From assembly GCA_020630475.1 (NCBI GenBank), contig JAHDBI010000002.1, positions 1-42,153 on the forward strand: DNA of 42,153 bases, given 5' to 3'. The notes under the pieces are model-generated. The model was given only the letters and a program-made list of their open reading frames with translations. It was not told the DNA's origin and searched no databases. Shown here one piece after another: positions 1 through 8,390 of this stretch (position 1 is its first letter; each line of letters opens with the position of its first letter). This DNA is from Saprospiraceae bacterium. GTDB taxonomy: Bacteria; Bacteroidota; Bacteroidia; Chitinophagales; Saprospiraceae. A program made the position numbers and the translations under genes.

Positions 1-884
1 TACTCTGGCTTAAACTTTATAATCTTCTGAGGAATCTCTTTCATCTCTAAAAGCTCAATCATTGGTGTGAAAAAGGTCACTGTATTTCCATCAATTTTCG
101 CATTGATGTCATTGGTGAATTCTATTTTCCCGGGAACAGTATAGGTAGATTTTACACCGGAATCACCCAACATCATTTCCATCATCATTTTAGTTTCTGG
201 ATCATCTAAGTCCATATCCTCATCTTCACCAGGTGATCCTAGCTCTTGTGTCATTTCATCATCCAACTCTTGAGGAGGAATAATAAGAATCCCTTTCTTT
301 AAATCGAGTTGTTCCATTTCTCCAAAAATTTTATCAGAATCTTCTGGTAGGGCCGACTTTTTAGATTTCTTACTTCCCATAAATTGAGGTAAAGCATTTC
401 TGATTTGTTCCCGATGCTTTTGATCTTTATAATCTATTCCTATCGAGATAATCATTTCTTCCCGTTCCTTATTAGATTGAATTCTTGCGAAGGCGTTTTT
501 CATTAAATATGCATCTGGAAGATTTCGAAGCGAATCGCCCATGACTTCATAAACATTCATGGTTGAATCCATGTCTTCCTTGATGTCTGGATTGCCAAAA
601 AGATCATTTAGACTGAAGTCTTCTACTTCCTCCTCGCTTTCCATCATCTTGATCATTTCCTCTTCATTGAGATTTTCTTCAATTTGTTCTTCAAGTTTTT
701 GTTCATTAATCTCACCATTATCATCTACGGATTCTCCGAGCATTTTACCCATTCCCATCAATCCACCCATATCCATTTTGAAAATTTCTTGACCTGATTC
801 GTTGGCCATAAATTTCTTTTCATATTGAATGTTACAAGAACTTAGGATAAATATGAATACTACAAATCGAAGAATTAATCTCAT
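1..884 (-). CDS. Partial Met/Glu-rich lipoprotein, family unknown (C-terminus outside window)
   Basis: The reading frame opens at an ATG complementary to 882-884 and stays open to the left edge, giving at least 294 residues. The first 17 residues are a hydrophobic leader ending in a lipobox (ILSSC, Cys17), so it is predicted to be a lipoprotein. The next ~70 residues are rich in Met, Gly, Asp and Glu (a GGLMGMGKM segment, then repeated acidic EE runs), and a second acidic Met-rich segment (KMMMEMMLGD) lies near residue 240. A long middle part is mixed alpha/beta in character. I do not recognise a named family. It lies 51 bases downstream of the SDR gene on the same strand and may be its operon partner. 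A TACTTTA-like sequence in the gap could also be its own weak -7 element. The truncation is caused by the window edge, not by a frameshift. Confidence 0.75.
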   Translation of the reverse strand, partial: MRLILRFVVFIFILSSCNIQYEKKFMANESGQEIFKMDMGGLMGMGKMLGESVDDNGEINEQKLEEQIEENLNEEEMIKMMESEEEVEDFSLNDLFGNPDIKEDMDSTMNVYEVMGDSLRNLPDAYLMKNAFARIQSNKEREEMIISIGIDYKDQKHREQIRNALPQFMGSKKSKKSALPEDSDKIFGEMEQLDLKKGILIIPPQELDDEMTQELGSPGEDEDMDLDDPETKMMMEMMLGDSGVKSTYTVPGKIEFTNDINAKIDGNTVTFFTPMIELLEMKEIPQKIIKFKPE

Positions 885-935
885 CGTATTATGTTTTATT
901 TGCCGTTAAAGTAAGAATAAAAGATATAATATTCT

Positions 936-2501
936 TTACCAATCAATAGGACGATAATCTTTTAAAAATTTTCCACACCAATGTTTTCCAGTATTGATTC
1001 CATCAAATAGCGGATCAAGAACTCTCGCTGCACCATCCACTATATCCAAAGGCGGTTGAAAGTCATGTACTTCTTCTTTATGTTTCGCTAAGTCTACAGG
1101 GTCTTCATCTGTCACCCAACCCGTGTCTACCGCGTTCATATAAATGCCATATTTGGCGAAATCAATAGCGGCCGTATGTGTCATCATATTTAATGCCGCT
1201 TTGGCCATATTGGTATGTGGATGGCGATCTTCTTTAAAAAATCTATGGAACTTTCCTTCCATGGCAGACACGTTGATGATGTGTTTCATTCCCGTGTTAT
1301 CTTTTTTCATGAGGGAGGATAATTGATTGCACAAAACAAAAGGAGCAACAGAATTGACGAGTTGTACTTCTAACATTTCAGTGGCACTAATTTCACCTAA
1401 TTTTAACCGCCAGCTATTCGTTTTTCTTAGATCAACTTGTTGCAAATCAACGTCAAATTCACCTTCTGGAAATACTTCTTCTGGTGTAAGTGAATTGTCA
1501 ATACTATACGGAATCTGTGATAGTTTCGCGGAGTGACTCAATCCTATGCCCAATTGTTTTCCATGCCAGGATACGGGAAGGTTTTTTTGTTGCCTTTCGG
1601 CGAAAGGTTCACTCAACTGTTGAAGTTCGTTTACACATTTATAATGATCTGTCAATAATGACAACGCATATGCTGGCAGATCCTTAATATCACGTTCTTC
1701 ATTTTCCATGAGATGTTTGTAAAAGGCGGAAGGTCTCCGTACCGTTTGAGCGGCATTATTGATTAACACATCTAGTCGGTCATATTGCTGTTCGATGTAA
1801 TTGCAGAAAATCTCTACGCTCGGGATGTGTCGAAGGTCAAGTCCATGGATTTTTAAACGATGTCCCCATTCTGTAAAATCTGGTTCTTTTGAATAGCGTA
1901 GTGCGGAATCCACGGGGAATCTTGTTGTTGCAATAACCGTAGCTCCAGCTTTTAACATCATTAAGCAAATATGGTATCCAATTTTTAATCTGGATCCAGT
2001 GACCAGTGCCACTTGACCGGTCATGTCTGCATTTTGATATCGTTTGGCATAGTTGAAATCACCACACTCCTGACACATACTATCATAGAAGTGATGTAAC
2101 GTATTAAATTCAGCCTTACAGATGTAGCAATTTCTTGGTGAGGATAAGGGTTTGCTCTTTTTGTGTTCTTCTCCAGTTAAGGCAATCATCGGTGGAGCGA
2201 CAAATACAGAGGCTTCTCTGGCTGAACGAATTCCAGTTTCTTTCCGGGCGTGTTTGTCGCGTTCCGCTTGTTTTCTTTTTAGTGCCTTTTTATAGTCCTT
2301 CCTTCGCCTAGTGAGTTCATCTCTATTGGGACGACTTAATAGTCCAGCTAAAGTGAGTAATTCTACGCGCGTATCTTCAGGAAGGTCATAGAGTTGATTC
2401 GTATCGTCTTTTAAAGTTTGTAGAATGTTAATGCACTCAGTGATCTGTTCATTGGTGAGTTGTGATAATTCTTTATTCGATATGTTTTGCTCCTTTTTCA
2501 T
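936..2501 (-). CDS. SDR-family oxidoreductase with N-terminal Zn-ribbon-like insert and degenerate active site
   Basis: This 521-residue protein has a C-terminal Rossmann domain of the short-chain dehydrogenase/reductase family. It shows a cofactor loop TGSRLKIG (168-175), an LINNAA strand end (246-251) and an NVSA segment with the catalytic-type Ser412. The usual YxxxK reads TNMAK (430-434): Lys is kept but the catalytic Tyr is Thr. Ahead of the fold are ~160 extra residues: a charged helical region (~10-95) and two CxxC pairs (CYIC 125-128, CQEC 143-146) that look like a zinc ribbon. A long insert (~255-370) between the NNAA strand and the Ser strand makes it about twice the usual SDR length. 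No signal peptide, so it is presumably cytosolic. It is 40 bases downstream of the zincin-like gene on the same strand. The SDR fold is certain. Substrate is unknown and catalytic activity is doubtful. Confidence 0.85.
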   Translation of the reverse strand: MKKEQNISNKELSQLTNEQITECINILQTLKDDTNQLYDLPEDTRVELLTLAGLLSRPNRDELTRRRKDYKKALKRKQAERDKHARKETGIRSAREASVFVAPPMIALTGEEHKKSKPLSSPRNCYICKAEFNTLHHFYDSMCQECGDFNYAKRYQNADMTGQVALVTGSRLKIGYHICLMMLKAGATVIATTRFPVDSALRYSKEPDFTEWGHRLKIHGLDLRHIPSVEIFCNYIEQQYDRLDVLINNAAQTVRRPSAFYKHLMENEERDIKDLPAYALSLLTDHYKCVNELQQLSEPFAERQQKNLPVSWHGKQLGIGLSHSAKLSQIPYSIDNSLTPEEVFPEGEFDVDLQQVDLRKTNSWRLKLGEISATEMLEVQLVNSVAPFVLCNQLSSLMKKDNTGMKHIINVSAMEGKFHRFFKEDRHPHTNMAKAALNMMTHTAAIDFAKYGIYMNAVDTGWVTDEDPVDLAKHKEEVHDFQPPLDIVDGAARVLDPLFDGINTGKHWCGKFLKDYRPIDW

Positions 2502-2541
2502 GGCATTCTACGCCGCGAAGTTAGGAAATTGTCGGATTTAG

Positions 2542-3687
2542 TTAACGATTTAGGTATACCCTGATTTTTTCATCAAAGTTATTTCGGTTTAGGCCTAAAA
2601 GCTTTTCGGTCATATCCATAAAGTTGTCAAATCGATCCTTGCCATCCCCACAGGTGATGAGCTGATTTAATCCTTCCTGACCTTTTGTTTGTTGGACCTC
2701 ATGACAAATGATTCCGGCAATTACACGTCCGACTTTTATGTCTGGAGCTAATTCTTTATAGATTTCCGTTGTGTCATTCCAAAAGTGATCTGTGAATAGC
2801 GAGTAAAAATCTAGACTGGGATTTTGAATTAAAAACTCCTTTAGGATCTCCACCAATTCCTCTTGATTGGCATTCTCTCCATTATGCTCAATAGTGTAAT
2901 AGGCATTTCCCCATAAGTAAGCGAGTCCTTCTTCTGTCACCCAATTTCTCGTTGGCCGTTCGTGTACTGTGCCTGAGTAGTAATGAAAGATATCATGGCT
3001 GAAATCTTCATTATTCATCACCGAAAATATAAATTGATCTTTTATAACACCCCAACCATCTCTCGTTTGTCCAATTTGTTTTTTACTATAATCAATACCA
3101 ATCAATTTTTGTAATTCTTGATAATCTCTAACCATGTAGAAATCAAATGACTGCGCTGGAAGATTAAATTGTTTGGCTATCTCGTGATTTTTTTTGTCAA
3201 ATGTTTTAGCTCTGGATATATTAATATCGTTGATATGGTGATAGATTGTTTTACCGACTTTCGTCGAATGATAGGAGGCGGTGTTGTAATAGATCGATGA
3301 TTCTAGGGAATAAGCATCATCCACTTTTTTAGCATAAAGATTCCAGATTAAAACCAATTCATTTTGATGATAACAGGCAAATTGCAAGATATGTCCTTTC
3401 AATCCGTCCGGATAAAAGTTGATTAACTTCCGTCTAATTTTATTCGAATTAAGGTTAGCTAACTCTTCGTATTTTATCTTATTTATAATTGCAACAGATA
3501 GAGGATCCTCTATTAGTGATAATTCCTTACTTAGTGGATTATTGAAATCATTTAAACATTCATCTACTAAACGAATCAATTTTGTTGGTACGTCTATGTT
3601 ATCAAGAATGCTGTAGTTTTCTTGACCGTAAAATGGAAAAGCGCAACTTAGAAAAATGGCTACAGCGATTATAATTTGCTTGATCAT
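2542..3687 (-). CDS. Secreted zincin-like protein (HDxxH motif), function unknown
   Basis: A 381-residue protein with a clear SPI signal peptide (about residues 1-21, ending YGQ). I do not recognise a named family. The segment SHDIFHYYSG (HDIFH at 231-235), followed ~17 residues later by TEEGLAYLWG (Glu252/Glu253), has the spacing of gluzincin metallopeptidases (HExxH plus a downstream Glu in an EGLA helix), with Asp in place of the catalytic Glu. This suggests a peptidase-MA-like fold that is either an atypical enzyme or a binding-only relative. The C-terminal ~90 residues are helical, including an ICHEVQQTKG segment. A good -7 element (TACTTTTG, complement of 3702-3709) precedes the ATG by 14 bases, so it probably heads the transcript that continues into the SDR gene. 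The product is expected in the periplasm or outside the cell. Confidence 0.75.
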   Translation of the reverse strand: MIKQIIIAVAIFLSCAFPFYGQENYSILDNIDVPTKLIRLVDECLNDFNNPLSKELSLIEDPLSVAIINKIKYEELANLNSNKIRRKLINFYPDGLKGHILQFACYHQNELVLIWNLYAKKVDDAYSLESSIYYNTASYHSTKVGKTIYHHINDINISRAKTFDKKNHEIAKQFNLPAQSFDFYMVRDYQELQKLIGIDYSKKQIGQTRDGWGVIKDQFIFSVMNNEDFSHDIFHYYSGTVHERPTRNWVTEEGLAYLWGNAYYTIEHNGENANQEELVEILKEFLIQNPSLDFYSLFTDHFWNDTTEIYKELAPDIKVGRVIAGIICHEVQQTKGQEGLNQLITCGDGKDRFDNFMDMTEKLLGLNRNNFDEKIRVYLNR

Positions 3688-3701
3688 TTTGTTTTTTTTT
3701 T

Positions 3702-3709
3702 CAAAAGTA
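3702..3709 (-). promoter_or_regulatory. Bacteroidota-type -7 promoter element (TACTTTTG)
   Basis: The reverse complement of CAAAAGTA reads TACTTTTG, an exact match to the Bacteroidota consensus TAnnTTTG. It lies 14 bases upstream of the start codon at 3687. A TTG-like -33 triplet is present 24 bases further upstream, slightly beyond the usual 17-23 spacing, so the -7 assignment is stronger than the -33. Confidence 0.5.
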
Positions 3710-3833
3710 CAGGTCCGAAGTCTTTTATTAATCCAATGAAAATCAAATGCTTGTTAATGATTTTTAAATGTGTTTGTTGTACTATTCACGATTTAAGGAA
3801 TAATTATTCAACTTTGACCTAGACATTTTAAAA

Positions 3834-5513
3834 ATGGAAGAGTTAAAGGAAATTCGCAGATTTAATGCACCGATTGAGCATATCTCAATACCCGATGCAT
3901 TCACCTTCCCTTTTTATTATGAGCCTCATCCATTGACGAAGTTGGCAGTAGAGCAATTACAAGATGCACTTATGACTTATGAGTTCAACTATGATTTTGG
4001 CTTAAAGGATCAATCTAATGAAAAAGCCGTAGGTAAGATGTTTGGTGTATTGGTCGTTCGAGATGAAATAGGACAGTTGGGGTTTTTATCTGCTTTTTCA
4101 GGTAAACTAGGTGACGAATTACTGATCGATGGATTTGTACCGCCTGTTTTTAATTATTTGGATAAGGAAGGTTTTTACATAAAGGGCGAACTCCAATTAA
4201 TCCAATGGAATAAAAAGATATCAAAGATTGAGTCTGATAAATCATATGTAGAAGCGCAAAATCTATTGGCGAAAGCCAAAGAAAAATTTAATAGCGATAT
4301 GGCTGTTTTAAAAAAGTCCTTTTCTGATTCGCGAAAAGCAAGACGGAAAATACGTAAAGCAGCAAAGCAGGAAATGTCAGAGATTGAATATGCCGTTTTG
4401 CATGATGAGCATCGAAAGCAAAGTTACCTTCAGCAAAAAGAAATGGCGATGAGGAAGGAGACTCAAGCTGTTGAAATAAAACCTCTTGAGGCTCAATGTG
4501 AAAAGTTTGTCCATCGTTTGAGTGAATTCAAAGAGCAAAGAAAGCGATTAAGTCAAACATTGCAATCTAAACTCCATGATCAATATGTTATGCTCAATGC
4601 TCATGGAATCAAAAAACCATTGCTCGATATTTTTAAGGACAGTGATTTAAGTTTCCCATCTTCTGGAGCGGGCGAATGTGCAGCACCAAAATTACTACAA
4701 TATGCTTTTTCAAATCTATTGGAACCGATTTGTATGGGAGAATTTTGGTGGGGTAGAAGCCCTAATGCCGAGGTAAGGAAACATGGATTTTATTACCCAT
4801 CCTGTAGGAGTAAATGCGCACCAATCTTAGGACATATGTTGGATGGCCTAAACGTGGAAGATAACCCATTGCTTAAAAAAGTGCTGCAAAAACGTGACAT
4901 CGAAGTCTTGTATGAAGATGAATATTTTGCGGTGATTAATAAACCAGAGGGAATGTTGTCCGTACCGGGTAAGGCGAGTGATTATTCAGTATATCTAGAA
5001 ATGAAAATGAAATATCCCGATGCCACGGGTCCTCTAATTGTACATCGCTTGGACATGGCTACTTCGGGTATCATGCTTATCGCAAAATCAAAATTAGCCC
5101 ATAGCGAGCTACAAAATTTATTTTTAAAGAAGAAAATTTCCAAGAGATATGTCGCTTGGCTTGAAGGAGTGTGCGAAAAAGATGAAGGAGAAGTATCCTT
5201 ACCCCTTAGAGTCGATTTAGATGATCGACCTAGACAGGTGGTTTGCTATGAATATGGAAAGCAGGCGAATACTCGATGGAAGGTCATTGGACGAACGACA
5301 AATCGGACTAAAGTGTACTTCTATCCAGTTACGGGAAGAACGCACCAGTTGCGTGTCCATGCTGCTCACGCAAATGGATTAAACCTTCCTATTGTAGGTG
5401 ATCAGCTTTATGGCCAGTTAGATGATCGGTTAAATTTACATGCCAACCAGATTAGCTTTACTCATCCTTTTTCTGGAAAGGAAGTAAGTTATGAGTCTGA
5501 ACCGGATTTTTAA
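3834..5513 (+). CDS. RluA-family RNA pseudouridine synthase with long N-terminal extension
   Basis: A 559-residue protein whose C-terminal ~210 residues are an RluA-type pseudouridine synthase: INKPEGMLSVPG (369-380), HRLDMATSG (404-412, catalytic Asp407), KRYVAWLEG and GRTHQLRVH (501-509). It should isomerise uridines in rRNA or tRNA. The N-terminal ~350 residues are unlike E. coli RluA. They comprise an alpha/beta part (residues ~20-130, FGVLVVRD...GFLSAFSGKL), a highly charged Lys/Glu/Arg coiled-coil (~130-250), and a conserved-looking GECAAPKLLQYAF...GEFWWG...YPSCRSKCAPIL block (279-331) in which Cys282, Cys324 and Cys328 could bind a metal. This architecture recurs in Bacteroidota RluA proteins, so it is not a chance fusion. 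The ATG at 3834 is the only sensible start. The gene stands alone on the plus strand between minus-strand genes. The RNA target cannot be told from sequence. Confidence 0.92.
   Translation: MEELKEIRRFNAPIEHISIPDAFTFPFYYEPHPLTKLAVEQLQDALMTYEFNYDFGLKDQSNEKAVGKMFGVLVVRDEIGQLGFLSAFSGKLGDELLIDGFVPPVFNYLDKEGFYIKGELQLIQWNKKISKIESDKSYVEAQNLLAKAKEKFNSDMAVLKKSFSDSRKARRKIRKAAKQEMSEIEYAVLHDEHRKQSYLQQKEMAMRKETQAVEIKPLEAQCEKFVHRLSEFKEQRKRLSQTLQSKLHDQYVMLNAHGIKKPLLDIFKDSDLSFPSSGAGECAAPKLLQYAFSNLLEPICMGEFWWGRSPNAEVRKHGFYYPSCRSKCAPILGHMLDGLNVEDNPLLKKVLQKRDIEVLYEDEYFAVINKPEGMLSVPGKASDYSVYLEMKMKYPDATGPLIVHRLDMATSGIMLIAKSKLAHSELQNLFLKKKISKRYVAWLEGVCEKDEGEVSLPLRVDLDDRPRQVVCYEYGKQANTRWKVIGRTTNRTKVYFYPVTGRTHQLRVHAAHANGLNLPIVGDQLYGQLDDRLNLHANQISFTHPFSGKEVSYESEPDF
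4268..4277 (+). repeat. Recurrent word GGCGAAAGCC, copy 1
   Basis: Exact copy inside the RluA-like gene, in the extended form TTGGCGAAAGCCAA (4266-4279), a short hairpin with a GAAA tetraloop. It is read in frame as gcg-aaa-gcc (Ala-Lys-Ala). One of six exact copies in the window. Confidence 0.7.
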
Positions 5514-5656
5514 ATGGCTTCAAACTCTAATAAACATTTATACTTGGGTTATAAAAACATGGCAAATGTAAAGCCGATTTCTGTGAAATTTGTTTCGGCT
5601 AATCGCACAATTTCAATCGAAGGTTCCCAAAAGATATTGTCAGCTAGGCTGGAGGT

Positions 5657-7591
5657 CTATTTGTTTAAAAAATAAATCTCAATAGGAAGAGTCCTGTAAT
5701 CCTCATTCATTTCCAAACAAATTGTTCTGAAATCCTTACTGTCTACTTCATCTGTTTTACTAGTAAAGCTATACTCTAGATGAAGTGTTTTGCCTTCAAT
5801 GCGTTGTTTTCGTTTGAACTCGTAAGCCGAATTAGAGGTTTCTTTTTCCGCCGTTGCTACTTTGATGGCATCTGGAAGTAGGATGCTCGTTTTTTGATGG
5901 AATTTAGATGGGTATGCAAATCCAATGGGGTACTCAGTGTTATCACAGGAGATGTTTGTAATGTATTCGTATAAGCTTATGGGTTCATAATTAAAGCTCT
6001 TTTTCTTGACTACATCATTGAGGGCAGTTTCACGCCAAATGTTTCCAATGTTATATTTTTCAGTGACGTAAAGTTTGTTGGCTTCGAGGTCATCTTTGAT
6101 TTTGATTTTTCCATCATTTTGGATTTCCGGATACATGAGGCCGTAGTATTCTTTGGAATATTTTTGTAGAGTCCGAGCATTATTATATTCCAAATAGGAC
6201 CTCATATAATCAGCTGACAATCCTTTGTATTCTGTTTTAATGGTCAAGGCACCGTCACCGTCAAATGTTGAAAGCTCATAATATTCTTCAATATTGATGT
6301 GGCTAAGGTTAGGATCTATTTTTACTCTTTTAAGCTCGTTTGATCGACCATCGACAATTAAAGAATAACCATAATCTGTCATCCCTCTATCTTTAAATGA
6401 TCCGCCTTGAAAAGTAGTAGATGGATCTATCCAATATTCCTCACCTTCATATTCATATTGAACGATACAATGATTAAATAATCGAGTACCAGGTAGATAG
6501 TTTTGTACACCCTTAAAAATACTTGAATTGACCAGTGCTGGAAATGCCTTTTCTATTCCTATTTTTTTAAATAATTCCGTAAGCAATAATGACTTATCCT
6601 TGCAGTCACCATATCTCTTTTCAATGACCTCATGAGGATGTCTAGGCTTATGGGAACCGATTCCACTTTCCACACCCATATATCTAATGTCACTTTGGAC
6701 AAAATCAATCAATTTAGTGATGCTTTCTTCCTTAGAATCATCGGTTGAAATAATCGTCTCTATCAAAGAATCTAGTTGGATCGGCCTATCCATTTGAAAA
6801 AGATCATTTGCCCAGCTTTGATAATCATTCCAATCATACAATGACGAGTATTCAAAAGTAAAATATGGATTGTGGTACGGAGAAAGATTGTCAGGAATGA
6901 TCAATGGATCAACATCTTTTATTGCCAATTGAAAGCACTTGATTCCATTAGATTCTTTTTCTACAACTTCATCTTTATACAACTCGCTTACACGATATGT
7001 ACTTTTTAATGATTTACTCTGTTGAATGTTGATGAAAATATCGCCTATTGGATTTGAACCATTTAAAAAGACAATTACATGTTCGTTTCCATCCATGATT
7101 GGATTTCTTCCAACTATAGAATATTCATAAAGGATATCGTCATCCACTCTAATGTCTTCTAATATAGCATGGGCGGTAACTAGTCCATACACTATGTTAG
7201 AATTTAATTCTAGCTCATTACTTAAAATATTGAATTCTGTTTTTTCAAGAATATCAATGGTTTTTCCTTTTCGCTTTATTTGAAGCGCATGTATTTGCAA
7301 TTTTTGATATGTGGTATCGAAAACAATTTGAATTTGCGAAGCGGACTCTACGCCTGCATTGGACAAAACCTTTAATTCAATTTCATTGTATTCAATGGCT
7401 TTATCTACTTCATATTGATAATTCAAAAGGGTATAATAAAATCCCGTTTCTACGTCGTATTTGCTCACTTCTTTTGTTCCTTGCTTTTCGTATTGCGCAA
7501 TCCAGTTTGGTGAAGGAGTCTTCAAATAACCTTGAGCAGTCAATTGAAAATTAAAGAGGACAAAAGCGTATATAAGTAAACGTAATTTCAT
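5657..7591 (-). CDS. DUF3857 / transglutaminase-like secreted protein
   Basis: A 644-residue protein with an SPI signal peptide (1-20, ending TAQ). Residues ~45-220 form the beta-rich DUF3857 domain. Residues ~285-400 form a transglutaminase-like papain-fold domain with an intact catalytic triad: RYGDCKDKS (Cys330), FNHCIV (His374) and WIDPS (Asp389). The C-terminal ~230 residues are a beta-rich domain usual for this arrangement. The family is abundant in Bacteroidota and is presumed to act on protein or peptide amide bonds in the periplasm; the substrate is not known. There is no T9SS C-terminal signal, so periplasmic or outer-membrane-associated location is likely. It is convergent with the RluA-like gene across a 143-base gap in which I see no clear terminator. 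It has its own upstream gap of ~80 bases after the 7671 gene. Confidence 0.9.
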   Translation of the reverse strand: MKLRLLIYAFVLFNFQLTAQGYLKTPSPNWIAQYEKQGTKEVSKYDVETGFYYTLLNYQYEVDKAIEYNEIELKVLSNAGVESASQIQIVFDTTYQKLQIHALQIKRKGKTIDILEKTEFNILSNELELNSNIVYGLVTAHAILEDIRVDDDILYEYSIVGRNPIMDGNEHVIVFLNGSNPIGDIFINIQQSKSLKSTYRVSELYKDEVVEKESNGIKCFQLAIKDVDPLIIPDNLSPYHNPYFTFEYSSLYDWNDYQSWANDLFQMDRPIQLDSLIETIISTDDSKEESITKLIDFVQSDIRYMGVESGIGSHKPRHPHEVIEKRYGDCKDKSLLLTELFKKIGIEKAFPALVNSSIFKGVQNYLPGTRLFNHCIVQYEYEGEEYWIDPSTTFQGGSFKDRGMTDYGYSLIVDGRSNELKRVKIDPNLSHINIEEYYELSTFDGDGALTIKTEYKGLSADYMRSYLEYNNARTLQKYSKEYYGLMYPEIQNDGKIKIKDDLEANKLYVTEKYNIGNIWRETALNDVVKKKSFNYEPISLYEYITNISCDNTEYPIGFAYPSKFHQKTSILLPDAIKVATAEKETSNSAYEFKRKQRIEGKTLHLEYSFTSKTDEVDSKDFRTICLEMNEDYRTLPIEIYFLNK

Positions 7592-7670
7592 AAGTCGATT
7601 TTCTGAAATTTCTAATTTCTCCCAAACTACTTAAAAAAATAAGATGACACTTTTAATTTGAATGTTTTTG

Positions 7671-8390
7671 TTAATTATTATTTATGACCATATATATTGG
7701 GGAGAGATTGTCAATGCACATATTACCATTATAAGGAATGAATATATATTCTTTGTGAGACAGGCTAAAGGTGATGTATTGATAGTTTTGCGAAGGACTA
7801 AAGGAAATTATTAATTCTTCCCAATCTGTGTTCTCAATTGCTTCAGTGTTGGTTAGTAATTCCAGTTGCTGTCCAAAATCATTGCCACCATAAATAGAGA
7901 GAATTGCTGGTTTGTTATAAGGAGAGCTTCTTTTAGAAATTCTTCCATTCCATGGACTTAATAAATCTTCACTCATTACAGCAGATAATTTGAAAAAGTA
8001 AACTTCATTTTCTAAAAGAAAGGTGTCTAATCGTTGTGAAACGCACTCACATTCCTTGTTATCTCTGACTACCATATTTATGTATGCTACACCTTCATGT
8101 GGTTCGTGTTCAATATTGAATTCTTTAGGATCGTCAGAAAAACTGTCGTGAGTTACAAGAGTTGGAGCACTTTCAAAAGGGTTGCCACAATTTATCCAAT
8201 GGAGTGCTTGTAGTTCTAGATTTTTTGAATTTACATTTCTAATTCGATGTGTTTCTTCAAATGAAGGATTTTTAAAATTTGTATAGATTTCATAAGTGGT
8301 TGAATCATTAATTTGATATTCGTTTTGAGAGTTCGAATTATTGATTATAAAAAGAGATATCGAAATGATTAAGAAAAGTCTATTTCTCAT
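7671..8390 (-). CDS. Secreted jelly-roll-like protein, function unknown
   Basis: A 239-residue protein with an N-terminal signal peptide (about 1-21, NNSNSQ). The mature part opens with NFKNPSFEETH and continues with WINCGNPFESAP, GVAYINMVVRD, an internal Cys pair (CEC), and a W-E-E-L-I-I-S-F strand. This NPSFE...W...P..G..Y arrangement is typical of carbohydrate-binding-like beta-sandwich domains in Bacteroidota secreted proteins. No catalytic motif or T9SS C-terminal domain is visible. Its ATG overlaps the end of paaZ by four bases, so it is likely translationally coupled to that cytosolic enzyme gene, which is an odd pairing. The domain class is inferred from pattern and the ligand is unknown. 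Confidence 0.7.
   Translation of the reverse strand: MRNRLFLIISISLFIINNSNSQNEYQINDSTTYEIYTNFKNPSFEETHRIRNVNSKNLELQALHWINCGNPFESAPTLVTHDSFSDDPKEFNIEHEPHEGVAYINMVVRDNKECECVSQRLDTFLLENEVYFFKLSAVMSEDLLSPWNGRISKRSSPYNKPAILSIYGGNDFGQQLELLTNTEAIENTDWEELIISFSPSQNYQYITFSLSHKEYIFIPYNGNMCIDNLSPIYMVINNN

Noticed and set aside
5559..5675. A 38-codon open frame on the plus strand after the RluA-like gene
   Set aside because: No recognisable domain, signal or initiation site, and it overlaps the 3' end of the convergent DUF3857 gene; left out as unsupported.
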